Shown piece by piece: positions 47,901-55,631 of a stretch of 64,000 bases of DNA; within the stretch, counting starts at the first letter, position 1, and every line of letters starts with the position of its first letter. Where the stretch lies: positions 232,058,646 to 232,122,645 of the forward strand of contig CM077163.1 of the NCBI GenBank assembly GCA_039583875.1. The letters are read 5' to 3'. Position numbers and translations under genes: made by a program. A model generated the notes under the pieces. That model ran no database searches, was not told where the DNA came from, and saw nothing but the letters and a program-made list of their open reading frames with translations. This DNA comes from Platanthera guangdongensis. Lineage: Eukaryota > Streptophyta > Magnoliopsida > Asparagales > Orchidaceae.

Positions 47901-50900
47901 GACAATTAAACTGAGCAGCGAGGGTAGAACGTTCTGGAGAAACATCAGGAGTCCAAGTCTGTCATTGATCAAACTCTTATTGAACAAGACTACCTCTGGG
48001 AGAGGAGTGGGAGAGCGCCCAAGTATCTGAACTCAAACACTCTGTTTTGTTCTTTCCTAGCCCGAACAAGGATCTCATCCTCGAGAGATACAAGAGTGAG
48101 GGAGTCAAAATGATCGTACTTTTGATAAAGTTGGGTGAACTCCAGGTAATATACCGAAGGAGGACGACCACCCTGACGAAGGAGAAAGATCTTTCGTCGT
48201 AGCTGATAAATCTGAGCAGCATTCTCATTACATACTTAGTTGTCAAGGCGCGCGCCTGAGGTGCCGGGCGCACCGGGCGCAGCCCGCCGCGCCTCAGCAC
48301 GGCTGAGGAGGGTGATGTGCCACAGGAGCTCTCAGGCGCGCCTCAGGCTCGCGCTTTACAGGCTCCCAGGCGCGTCTGGGCCTTTCAAGGTGTTTTTTTA
48401 TAAAAAAATTTGAGATGGGCAAAAATATAATCGCAGACGAACCCTAGGCACCCCTAGACACACTTGGGCGCCCAATTTGCTCAACTTGGGAGCCCAATTC
48501 GCTGAATTTCAACGAGCTGGGCGCCCAGTTCGCTGAATTTGGGCAAATTCGCTGAATTTCAGCGAGCTCAGCGAGCGGGGCGCCCAGTTCGTTGAATTTC
48601 AGCGAGCGGGGCGCCCAGTTCGCTGAATTTCAGCGAGCGGGGCGCCCAGTTCGCTCAATTTCAGCGAGCTGGGCGCCCAGTTCGCTCAATTTCAGCGAAC
48701 TGGGCGCCCAATTCGCTCAATTTCTTTTTTCCCCCATTTGTGCGCCTCACGTGCCTCAGGCGCGTGCCTGCGCCTTGCTCATAGGCTCCAGAGGCTCTTT
48801 GCGCCTCGGTGCGCCTTGCGCCTTTGATAACTTAGCTTACATGAGTAAGTAGTCTCAACCCTCTTCCAAATATCGGCAGCAGTGTCTAAGAAAACGTAAT
48901 CCAGGAAATAGAGTCCACCATGGAGTTGGTCAACCAGGGCATGACAAGGGAGTTCTCCAACTCCCACTGCAACCAATCAGGGGAATCCTGAGTAGGCTCC
49001 TTCGTAGTTACCAGGACATAAGCAATCAACCGTCTACTCTTCAAGGCAAGAGTGACAGCCCGAGACCATGGCAGAAAGTTTGAGCCATCCAGACGTATAG
49101 TCATGATTTGAGGAGTATGGTGGTCATGATTGGGACGAACAGGGCCACCAGAGACCAAAGTAGGGGAGGACACCCCGTCTGCAGAAGAGACCGTGGGAGA
49201 GTCACCATTCCCTGGCATGATAATCCAAGAATAGAAATCAAGGAGCCAAGGGAAGAACACCACACCGCCAAACAAGAACATAGAGAGTGCTCATAGAAAC
49301 AGGAGGCCAACGAAGTCCATATAGGAGCATCCATAAGAGACCGACACCAGAAATGCCTTCAAACTAGGTCAGCATATCTGGTGCCAAGCAAGAAGCGACA
49401 ACAAAAAACGGAGAGAAGCCCCCGACTGGAAAAAGAAGCCTCGGAGAAGAGGAGGATTGCTGCTGGAGGCGAAGCCCGCTGAAGACCCGTTGGAGAAGAG
49501 AAGAATTGTTGTAGAAAGAAACCCGCGGGATTTGCGAGTGAGGCGAGGTGGGGCGAGGCGAGGCGGCGCGAGGTGAGGCGGGATTTGGCGAAGGACTGGC
49601 GCCGACAGGATTGGCGAGCGAGACGAGTCCGAAGCGTTGGAACAACAGAAGTGGGATTGGCACACGAAAGCAGGATCGCGAGTGGAGGTCGGATTGGCAG
49701 ACACTAGGGCTCTGATACCATGAGAAGAAACGTATTATTTCAATAATACTTGGGGAAAAGGTTACAAGATATATATATATATGTATATATATGAGGGAAA
49801 GAACAAAAATAAAAATCACGAAATTACACAAATACCAACAAAAGTGTTTATTATATTATTGTAAAAGCACATAACTTGATAATTTCAAGAAATTGCTTCA
49901 CACCTCGGCTTGCATGATTACTTATTTACCTCTAACATGGGGTAGAATCGCGACAGTTGCCATGCTTCCTCCTCGTCCTCCCGTTCTTTCCTAGCTGCAT
50001 GATTTCTCTGAAGTATGAAAAAAACATTAGAAATTGAAAAAAAAATATAAAGGTGAAATGCATGAAATCTAACATAAATTCACCTTTTGAGTATCAAATT
50101 TGAGAGAAAAATTCACCCCTGAAGCCTTTTTTGTGTCTAGCCCACCCAAGTACTTTAAATTGGATACAGTGCTCATATCTTCAGTTGACAGCTTCGCAAG
50201 CTGAAAGGAATTCTGGAGTCAGATTTCCATAAAACTGAATAGATACTAGAAATCCAAGAGAGAAGCAAAACAATAACAATATAATATTAGGTTGATTCAC
50301 TCTTTGAAAACTGTTAGAAGGTTGAGAAAAGATAAAATATTTTGGTACCCTTTATTAATCCATATAAGAGACAATTAATAACATCACAACAAGACGCAAA
50401 ACACCGATAGGCGGTGTGAGACTAAAAACATAAACATTAATAATACTAAAATATTAATAAATCTAACACTCCCCCTCAAGCTGGAGGTTCCCCTCCAGCT
50501 TGGACAGAACATGGAAAGGTAAAGGTGGTTGGCAACGTGGGACAAAAACTGCAGCCACCGAGGCCCAACCGCGTGTCATCGGGCATAAACCACACGATGT
50601 TGGTTCACAAACCGACCATGATCACGCTGGATGCTCCCGTAGATGAAACCAGATCAACCAACAAAGACCAAACCAACCCTACCCCAAGTCAAAGAAAAAA
50701 AATGGGGAGATACAAACAACAAATAAAATATGCCTGGAGGCTATGTGACTAAGGAAGAAGTCGAGAAAGAGACATCCGAGTTGCCTTTATCACAAACACT
50801 TCCGCTCACATGGATCATGTGCATGAAGGCATAGGCTACACCCGGAGGCCATGCATGACTAAGGCGGGAGTCTGGAAAGAGGCACCCGAGTCGTCATTAT

Positions 50901-52299
50901 CATAAACACTCCCCCTCACATGGAATACGTGGACGAAGGTATAGACTACGCCTAGAGTCCGTGATGTACACTCCTCATGTAGAACACATGCATATAAGCA
51001 TAACATCGTATGGAGACACTAACAACACAATAACGAAGACAACAACACAACACACAAAAAACTTAAAAACAACAAAAAAAAACTACTTCAGCACCATCAA
51101 CGATAAGATACGCGGGCAGCGGAATCCATATCATCAGGAAGCAGAGAGACAGAGCCAGAAGAACGCCTACTGCAGGAGAACAACTGCGGCAGAGGAGCTC
51201 GACCAGAAAAAGGAGCACTGAGAGCATCCAAAAGCTCGACCAGAAGGAAGAATAGGCTCAGGTGCAGCAGCATTAGGGGATCGACCATCATCCAGAGCAG
51301 CAACACAGGAACGTGAACAGGAACCTCTACGGGAACGGGGGCAGGAAGACCGACGGGAACGAAAGAGAGGAACAGGCGCATCAACCGCTCGACGTGAACA
51401 GGGACCAGGATCGTCGTCGACGATCTGTGACAGAAATGCAGACGGGCGCAAGACGATGATGGGAGCAAGACGATGACAGGATCGCGGGAGAAGAGCAACG
51501 GTCGGCGGGATCAGCAGCACAAGCGGAAGCATACGACACAAGCAGCGGTCCGTCGAGAGGAGCCCTCGTCGGGGGAGAATGGCCCGCTCCCGTCTTTGGA
51601 ATCAGATGAGGATTCCATACACGGGGGCGAGGGGAGAACCACTCGACGTGGGCCGTAGTAGCACATGATGGGAATGAGGGGAAGGAAGAAGCGAAAACTA
51701 CGGAATCGAGAGGAAGGCTGAGAATTTTGGGTCCCTAACAAATTAGGGGGACTAAAAATTTTCCAGAGACAGCTTCAACTCTGATAACATGTTGACAGTG
51801 AAAAAAGATAAAATATTTTGGTTCCCTTTATTCATTCATATAGGGGACAATTTATAACATCACAAAAAAATGCAAAACACCGATAAGCGGCGTGAGACTA
51901 AACACAAACATTAATAATACTCAAAATATTAATAACTCTAACAAAAACAAAGGCGAAATGTGAGTTTACTACCTGTGAAATTTTTACCTGCATAAGTTTA
52001 ATACCTGCGTCACCTTCAATTTTTTCAGGATAAACACATGCGTATATCATCAGTAGACGTAATTTATTCTCTTGTGAAAGGTTCTGCAAACCAGGTGATC
52101 CCAACGCCAAATTAAGTTAGGAATTTAGAAGTATTCAGCTCCAAGAGTTTTCCATATGTTCACTTTTTAAAACCTGATTTGTCCTAAGAAAATTAATCAA
52201 CTCTTTTGCTCCAGCATCACCAAAAATGATATCTTGCTCTAATTTTCCAAGGTCTCTAAGTTTCAAATCACTAATCAATGTGTTAATTCTTCCTGCAAT
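23857..52299 (-). CDS. KEU: Sec1/Munc18 syntaxin-binding protein, KEULE-like, C-terminal 290 residues
   Basis: Eight exons join without a break: complement of 52174..52299, 51988..52083, 50084..50200, 49930..50007, 30940..31139, 25364..25454, 24827..24916 and 23857..23931 (stop TAG 23859-23857). All introns are GT/AG and the phases fit. Landmarks, in order: [106 protein letters not shown] and [18 protein letters not shown]. These match the C-terminal half of plant Sec1 proteins (KEULE, SEC1A/B). Known plant members bind the cytokinesis syntaxin KNOLLE and promote vesicle fusion at the cell plate. The family is about 660 residues long, so about 370 N-terminal residues lie beyond the right edge. 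Introns are 90, 1787, 76, 18790, 5485, 447 and 895 bp; the large ones hold transposons. No inactivating change is seen. Confidence 0.94.
23992..24155. mobile_element. Tourist-like MITE, 164 bp, in KEULE last intron
   Basis: GGCTCCCTTTGGCACGG pairs with the reverse of CCATGCCAAACAAACCC. TAA duplications flank it (23989-23991, 24156-24158). It is the sister of the interrupted copy at 18922. Confidence 0.85.
24480..24740 (+). repeat. LTR/primer-site-like remnant
   Basis: ATGGTATCAGAGC at about 24570 matches the initiator-Met-tRNA primer site used by the copia elements in this window. GAATATAGTCTCATATT (about 24492) and GAATACAGTCCCGTGTT (about 24683) are two similar blocks on either side. No coding region is attached, so only a short dead remnant can be claimed. 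Confidence 0.35.
24827..24916 (-). CDS. KEU: KEULE-like exon (30 codons)
   Basis: Reads [18 protein letters not shown], then [12 protein letters not shown]. Acceptor TCTTGCAG, donor GTGAGCTA. Confidence 0.93.
25075..25212 (+). mobile_element. Au-like SINE, 5' truncated
   Basis: CACGGGTTCGTAATCC is a tRNA-type box B with one extra base. It is followed by GCAGCCTCTTGCAAAAATGC, GTAAGGTTTGCCTACA, GGTGGGACCCTTCCCTGGACC and GCATCGGGCTGCCCTT. This order is that of the widespread plant Au SINE family. The 5' tRNA-like part with box A is missing. It sits in a KEULE intron, opposite to the gene. Confidence 0.75.
25364..25454 (-). CDS. KEU: KEULE-like exon (91 nt)
   Basis: After completing the split Ser codon it reads [18 protein letters not shown] and then [12 protein letters not shown]. 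Acceptor TTTTGTAG, donor GTAAATCAG. Confidence 0.93.
25666..25779 (+). repeat. Copia I 5' LTR
   Basis: About 114 bp; holds TATATATATAG as a TATA-like motif and ends at the primer site. Confidence 0.9.
26370..30467 (+). pseudogene. Copia I gag-pol, many stops; RT/RNase H best preserved
   Basis: Gag (26370-26850) shows [19 protein letters not shown] and [14 protein letters not shown] across frames. A knuckle-like [18 protein letters not shown] is near 27058. The protease site reads [12 protein letters not shown] (27391), with Asn where Ser is usual. Integrase traces at 27860-28400 keep [11 protein letters not shown] but are full of frameshifts. From 28440 on: [16 protein letters not shown] (integrase end), then RT from 29124 ([43 protein letters not shown] at about 29535) and RNase H with [19 protein letters not shown] (about 30016), ending at 30467. 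Stops at 29505 and 29688 interrupt RT, so it cannot move itself. Confidence 0.9.
30498..30609 (+). repeat. Copia I 3' LTR
   Basis: 112 bp, TGTTAGGTTTTGG to AGTGCTAACA; preceded by the polypyrimidine-poor GCCCAACTTGAGCGAGAG tract. Confidence 0.9.
30665..30828. mobile_element. Foldback MITE-like hairpin beside the KEULE exon
   Basis: ACTATGCATAATTACAGGGA to CCCTCTAT (from 30676) is inverted at ATAGAGGGGAGGTTCCTATA to GCATAGT (to about 30816). The arms are about 50 bases. It is not coding and lies about 110 bp from the exon end at 30940. I cannot fix the ends or target duplication. Confidence 0.6.
30940..31139 (-). CDS. KEU: KEULE-like exon (200 nt, ends in phase 2)
   Basis: Reads [20 protein letters not shown], then a variable Ser/His-rich loop, then [18 protein letters not shown]. 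The exon ends in AG of a serine codon completed by the next exon. Acceptor TTTTTTCAG, donor GTACTCAAA. Confidence 0.93.
32095..32720. repeat. CCCCAT(G/C)ATGGGG palindrome cluster with a 180-bp tandem duplication
   Basis: Short palindromic blocks such as CACCCCCATGATGGGGG recur at about 32105, 32135, 32160, 32190, 32310, 32343, 32370, 32650, 32672 and 32698. A unit from CACACCCCCATCATAGGGCT to GTCGTCGTGTGGCGG is present at 32187-32273 and again, with few changes, at 32367-32453. Related blocks lie in the right arm at 35115-35170 and in element A near 3638. Confidence 0.8.
32745..33478 (+). pseudogene. Copia RT/RNase H 3' remnant inside element B
   Basis: The sequence reads [18 protein letters not shown] and [13 protein letters not shown], the copia segment joining RT and RNase H. 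A damaged RNase H follows, with [17 protein letters not shown] near 33139. It ends at the LTR that begins at 33479. Many stops. Confidence 0.75.
33479..33661 (+). repeat. Copia LTR in the middle of a split element
   Basis: It starts TGTTAAAGCCC and ends ATTCTCACA, 183 bp, followed at once by the primer site TGGTATTAGAGG (33662-33673). It is both the 3' LTR of the remnant to its left and the 5' LTR of the gag to its right. Confidence 0.75.
33662..34741 (+). pseudogene. Copia leader and truncated gag
   Basis: A leader of about 740 bp is followed by gag from ATG 34401. Its frame reads [19 protein letters not shown], then [17 protein letters not shown] and [16 protein letters not shown], the start of a copia gag (UBN2-like). 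It stops at 34713 and the copia sequence breaks off near 34741, where the CpG-rich core of element B resumes. Confidence 0.75.
36023..36196 (-). other. KEULE intron sequence, nothing recognised
   Basis: AT-rich non-coding DNA between element B and the next MITE. Confidence 0.4.
36197..36480. mobile_element. MITE-like element, about 284 bp
   Basis: TTCTTTGTTTGGGACGGTTG pairs with the reverse of CCATCGTCCCAAACCAATCC. ATA flanks both ends. A short open frame over it is not a gene. Confidence 0.6.
36481..38253 (-). other. KEULE intron sequence with one unknown open frame
   Basis: 36680-37260 is richer in G+C than its surroundings, and 36775-37035 is open on the plus strand for 86 codons (starts [19 protein letters not shown]). 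I do not recognise it; it could be a captured gene fragment. 37340-38000 is C-rich with many CCTCCCCACTTC-like blocks. A TG microsatellite lies near 37322. Confidence 0.3.
38254..38593 (+). repeat. Gypsy 5' LTR
   Basis: 340 bp, TGTTATGCCCTCAC to TTCATATCA, with a G17 run and a GTATTTATAGCCC TATA-like site. Confidence 0.95.
38623..43683 (+). CDS. Gypsy gag-pol polyprotein, one in-frame stop
   Basis: The start ATG at 38623 follows the primer site by 15 bases. Domains by residue: coiled-coil-like start 1-65; Gly/Pro-rich linker; gag capsid 290-440 ([12 protein letters not shown] to EERFNRQR); zinc knuckle 479-492 ([14 protein letters not shown]); acidic run about 505-525; protease with [10 protein letters not shown] (Asp 559); RT 745-905 with FFDDILIYS (895); RNase H about 1040-1160 ([12 protein letters not shown]); integrase zinc region about 1225-1275 and DDE core with [16 protein letters not shown] and [11 protein letters not shown]; then a chromodomain-like tail ([17 protein letters not shown]). 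A single TGA at 41332-41334 (codon 904) breaks an otherwise open frame of 1686 codons, so gag, protease and RT could still be made but not RNase H or integrase without readthrough. Confidence 0.95.
43572..43906 (+). repeat. Gypsy 3' LTR
   Basis: 335 bp. Its first 112 bases are also the end of the pol reading frame, whose stop is at 43681-43683. Confidence 0.95.
43907..44264 (-). other. KEULE intron sequence between gypsy and copia II
   Basis: AT-rich DNA without a gene. It is original intron sequence, since both neighbours end in target duplications here. Confidence 0.6.
44384..49218 (-). pseudogene. Copia II gag-pol, degenerate
   Basis: Gag starts at ATG 49218 ([12 protein letters not shown], then [19 protein letters not shown]) and is split near 48836 by the hAT-like insertion. 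A knuckle-like [18 protein letters not shown] is near 47845. The protease site reads [13 protein letters not shown] (about 47500), with Asp replaced by Tyr at the catalytic position. Integrase pieces follow to about 46500 ([26 protein letters not shown]). RT/RNase H is open from 45560 to about 44470: [42 protein letters not shown] and [15 protein letters not shown]. Frameshifts and the protease change argue against activity. Confidence 0.9.
48235..48835. mobile_element. Small hAT-like element with inner tandem repeats, inside copia II gag
   Basis: The left end reads CTTAGTTGTCAAGGCGCGC; the reverse of the right end reads CTAAGTTATCAAAGGCGCA. The flanks ATTACATA (48227-48234) and CTTACATG (48836-48843) agree at six of eight bases, an eight-base target duplication of the hAT kind. 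Both ends are full of GGCGCGCCT-type motifs. The centre (48455-48725) has about eight units of roughly 32 bases containing GAATTTCAGCGAGC and GGGCGCCCAGTTC. No transposase. Confidence 0.85.
49846..49929 (-). other. KEULE intron 5' end
   Basis: AT-rich intron start between the donor of the exon at 49930 and copia II; the element landed about 85 bp inside the intron. Confidence 0.7.
49930..50007 (-). CDS. KEU: KEULE-like exon (26 codons)
   Basis: Reads [18 protein letters not shown], then SRFYPMLE. The donor, GTAAATAAG, opens the 18.8-kb intron. It joins in frame to ELVEKLNKG at 31139. Confidence 0.93.
50084..50200 (-). CDS. KEU: KEULE-like exon (39 codons)
   Basis: Reads [18 protein letters not shown] to LKFDTQK. 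Acceptor CCTTTCAG, donor GTGAATTT. Confidence 0.93.
50312..51943 (-). mobile_element. Non-autonomous copia-like LTR element, 1632 bp
   Basis: LTRs are 50312..50468 (3') and 51790..51943 (5') in minus orientation, sharing GATAAAATATTTTGGT and CAAAACACCGATA(G/A)GCGG. AAAAC flanks both sides (50307-50311, 51944-51948). The polypurine tract reads CTCCAGCTTGAGGGGGAG on the minus strand, and a primer-site-like TGTTATCAGAGTTG adjoins the 5' LTR. The interior (about 1.3 kb) has no gag or pol. It contains a roughly 120-bp unit (GGAGGC(T/C)ATG, then GACTAAGG) repeated near 50740 and 50850. It sits in a KEULE intron in sense orientation. Confidence 0.88.
51988..52083 (-). CDS. KEU: KEULE-like exon (32 codons)
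   Basis: Reads [16 protein letters not shown] to GIKLMQ. Acceptor TTTGCAG, donor GTAAAAATT. The following intron holds the 1.6-kb copia derivative. Confidence 0.93.
52174..52299 (-). CDS. KEU: KEULE-like exon (42 codons, phase 0)
   Basis: Reads [18 protein letters not shown] and continues to INFLRTNQ. Acceptor TTTACACAG, donor GTTTTAAAA. It is the first KEULE exon in the window. I found no upstream exon between 52300 and the outer copia. Confidence 0.93.
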
Positions 52300-52940
52300 C
52301 TGTGTAAAAAAAATACAATTAGGCCAAAGTTCATATGCACATCTATCATCCATAGAAACCATGCAAGAAAATTAAGCGACACAAATTATTAAGAAAAAAA
52401 CTGGCAAAAGGACTGAAATCATGCTCAATTTTTTAAAAAATATTTGAATGACATTAATCTACAACTATCTACTGGCAAGGTTTCAGCTTATTGCATTGAA
52501 ACTATATGTCATTCATGGCTCCAAATTTTACATAATGCAACTTTTACAATCAAAATAAATGTCCTAGATGAAGGATGGATACTAAAACTACTGAAAAAGA
52601 AAGGATAGCACCTAGGCTTTCAAAAGAATATAATCAAAAGAAAAAACAAATTAAATGGAGATGTCCTAAGAGGAACTGTGTAAATGTCAGCTAGAAATGT
52701 AGGACTAAATAGTATGGTAAGAAACTATCTATATATTTTAAAATGCATAAACAAAGTGTAATGATTGGAGAAGGCAAAAGGAAAGTTCTATTTTTTTTTA
52801 ATAGGCACCCTCATGGACACTATGGTAGGAGCTACAATTCAAGGGCGTAGTTCAAAATATTTTGTTAGGTATCAAATATTTTGTTAGGAATTGACACATT
52901 GATTATCCTATGGAAGCTATATTTTATTGCAAGACTATTG
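52300..52940 (-). other. KEULE intron sequence, no exon found
   Basis: AT-rich sequence. I looked on the minus strand for the upstream KEULE exon and did not find it. Confidence 0.5.
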
Positions 52941-52949
52941 ACCTTATGC

Positions 52950-53490
52950 GGATGACATAATAGAATGATGAGTACCGACCACAAGATGACCAGTTCAGGG
53001 GGCATGGGTCGTACTGACAACAAGATGACCAGTTTAGGGGGCATGGGAGGTGTTTCTCTCATGATTAATGGATGCACACCCTTATACTCACATGGCTCAG
53101 TAGGCCATATGAACTTCAAACATGTGATAGACGATCCACTCCACGTATTGAAACACGGGTCTGGAGTTTGCCTATGATGAACCTCCAAGTGTTTTTATTC
53201 AATTATTAGCTCATGGCTTTCCTTTAAAACATTGCTGACATAATAGAATGATTCGTACCGACCACAAGATGACCAGTTCAGGGGTCATGGGAGGTGTTTC
53301 TCTCATGATTAATAGATGCACACCCTTATACTCATAGGGCTCAGTAGGCCATATGAACTTCAAACATGTGGTCGACGATCCACTCCACGTATTGAAACCC
53401 GGGTCAGGAGTTTGCTTATGATGAACCTCCGAGTGTTTTTATTCAATTATTAGCTCATGACTTTCCTTTAGAACATTGCTCTTTTTGGGT
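52950..53490. repeat. Tandem duplication, two units of about 250-280 bp
   Basis: GACATAATAGAATGAT, TACCGACCACAAGATGACCA and the following sequence to TCATG(G/A)CTTTCCTTTA occur at about 52948-53220 and again at 53228-53475. The first unit also carries an inner partial copy (ACAACAAGATGACCAGTTTA). Neither codes for a protein I know. Confidence 0.85.
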
Positions 53491-55631
53491 AGTTCTCTTT
53501 GTTTTGTATGAACTCACTATATCAGAAATTATTTGTTGTTTCCAGTATTCAAATATATTCAAGTTTACTTTCTAGCTGGCTCTGTAAACCAGACATGATG
53601 ATATTTCTCTAACCTTACTCCAGTGTTTTGTTTCCCTTGTGTACCATAGTTATTTCTATTATGATAATTCTATTACTATTTCTTATTTTATTTCATATAA
53701 AGAGTGTCGGTCGGACTTTTGAAATATGGTTGAAATGGGTAAGTGTCACATGCGTATTACAACAACATTCAAGTCTTTATCCCACTATAGTGTCACATGC
53801 GTAATATTAGAATTAATTAATTCCATGTATTACCCCTCTTATATAAGAGACCATCATCACCTTAATATAATCTACAACATTTTTCAGTTCGCGTAACATG
53901 GTATCAGATCCTACATGACCTAAACCTCCAGTTCCCATTCGACCTTCTCTCGCAGCCCGTCAACCGACCGCCAACGCTCCTCGCCGGCCGCCTCCCTCCT
54001 GACGCCGACCAAACTAAGGCTCTACCTCTCGTTTCTTTACCGGCAATGTCGATCAGCTCGCGACACTGTTCCCATCGGCTGGTCGACGCTGGCTGACGGG
54101 ATGTCTTCTTCGACAAACTTCCAGCGATCCGATTGAGTTTAAACTTTGGGAAACGTTTTGCTTTGACATTATTATTATCATACTAAAGTTTTACAAGATT
54201 CCAACGATTGGATGCTTTCCAAAATCAAATCTAGTTTTTTTTGTTTAAGAGGAGGAATACTTCAACTCCACAATGATGCATTATCTCACTTCTAATCTTT
54301 GAAGACGTGTTCTCCGTTCCTCCCCACCATTGTCTTGTAGTTGTCGGACGTGATTGATTCTAGTAGCTCCATGACCCCCGCTGGATCTACCAGGGATGGT
54401 CAGGATCAAAACTACTCTCATATCACAAAGATCTAACTGGATAACACTAGTTGTTTATCATTGTCTCGCTCTATTACTCGAGCGATGGAACACTAGGAAG
54501 AACTTATCACTTTGCTCATCTCACTGAGATTCCTAAGAGCAGTTCACCTGGAGTTTTTTCCCCACTCCTCAGTCGTCCTCCTTATCTGCTGAAGCGATGC
54601 AGACCTTTCGTCGGTTGATGCGTGACCTTACTACTGAGACTGCTACCACAACTTCATCCTCTACCCTTGCCCATAAAGGTACACCAGGTGACCACTATGC
54701 TACTACTCGTCCTTATACTCATTGGATTATCGACTCTGGAGCCACTGATCACATGACTGGACCAGTTTTACGTTGTGTCATATTCCCATCTTTTTGGAAG
54801 AGATAAAGTGAGCATTATTGATGATCCTTCTCCTCTATTGCTGAAAAAGGATTCATTCCTTGAATTTCCCTCACTTTATCTTTTGTGCTCATGTTCCAAA
54901 TTTTACCCGTAGTTTGATTTCTATTAGTCATTTGACTAATCATCTTTAATGCCCAGTTACCTTCTTTCCTTCTCATTGTATTATTCAGTATCTGAAGATG
55001 AGAAAGGAGATTGGCTCTGGAAGCATGCAGGACGGTCTGTATGTGTTTGAAACCTCTTGTGGGTATCTATATCTGCAAGCTCTCCACACTTCGCAGACAT
55101 CCAACCTACTCACTTGTCACTACCGGCCTGGTCATCCCTCTGTTGCTACCATGCAACATTTATTTCCTATTTTTTCTTGTGTTTTAAAACTTTGTTTGTG
55201 ATGTATGTATTGTTGTCAAGCATCATTGTATTCCTGTTAATCATGTTTCATTATCCAATACTACTCTGTTTCAAATCATTCATATTGGTGTTTGGGGCCC
55301 TGCCCCGTTGCCTTAATTTCTGGATGTCATTTGTTTATTACCTTCATTGACTTTTATCGCATGATTGAGTTTATTTCATGAAAAATAAGAATAGAGTATT
55401 TTCTATTTTTCAGAAATTTCATTAAATGGTTTCTACTCAATTCGATGATACAATCAAAAAAATTATAATGTTAATGACCGGGAGTATATCAGCTCCCACT
55501 TAGAACACAGCCTTGCCTATCATGACATTCTTCATCAAACATCTTGTTTCAATGTTTCATTCCACATCTCAGAATAGGGACGTTGAGCGAAAAAACTGTC
55601 ACCACTTGGAAGTTGCTTGGTGTTTACTATT

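Larger units (their letters stand above)
44270..49840 (-). mobile_element. Copia II: full-length Ty1/copia on the minus strand, in a KEULE intron
   Basis: AAAGT lies on both sides (44265-44269, 49841-49845). The 5' LTR is complement(49721..49840), about 120 bp; the 3' LTR begins at 44270 and runs into a 24-base C-run (44360-44383). The primer site, read on the minus strand as TGGTATCAGAGC, is at 49709-49720. The element lies in the same orientation as the KEULE gene. A small hAT-like element sits in its gag. Confidence 0.95.

Noticed and set aside
48455..48725. Regularly spaced 30-odd-base repeats resembling a CRISPR array
   Set aside because: The units are contiguous with no unique spacers and lie in a plant transposon; it is a tandem repeat.
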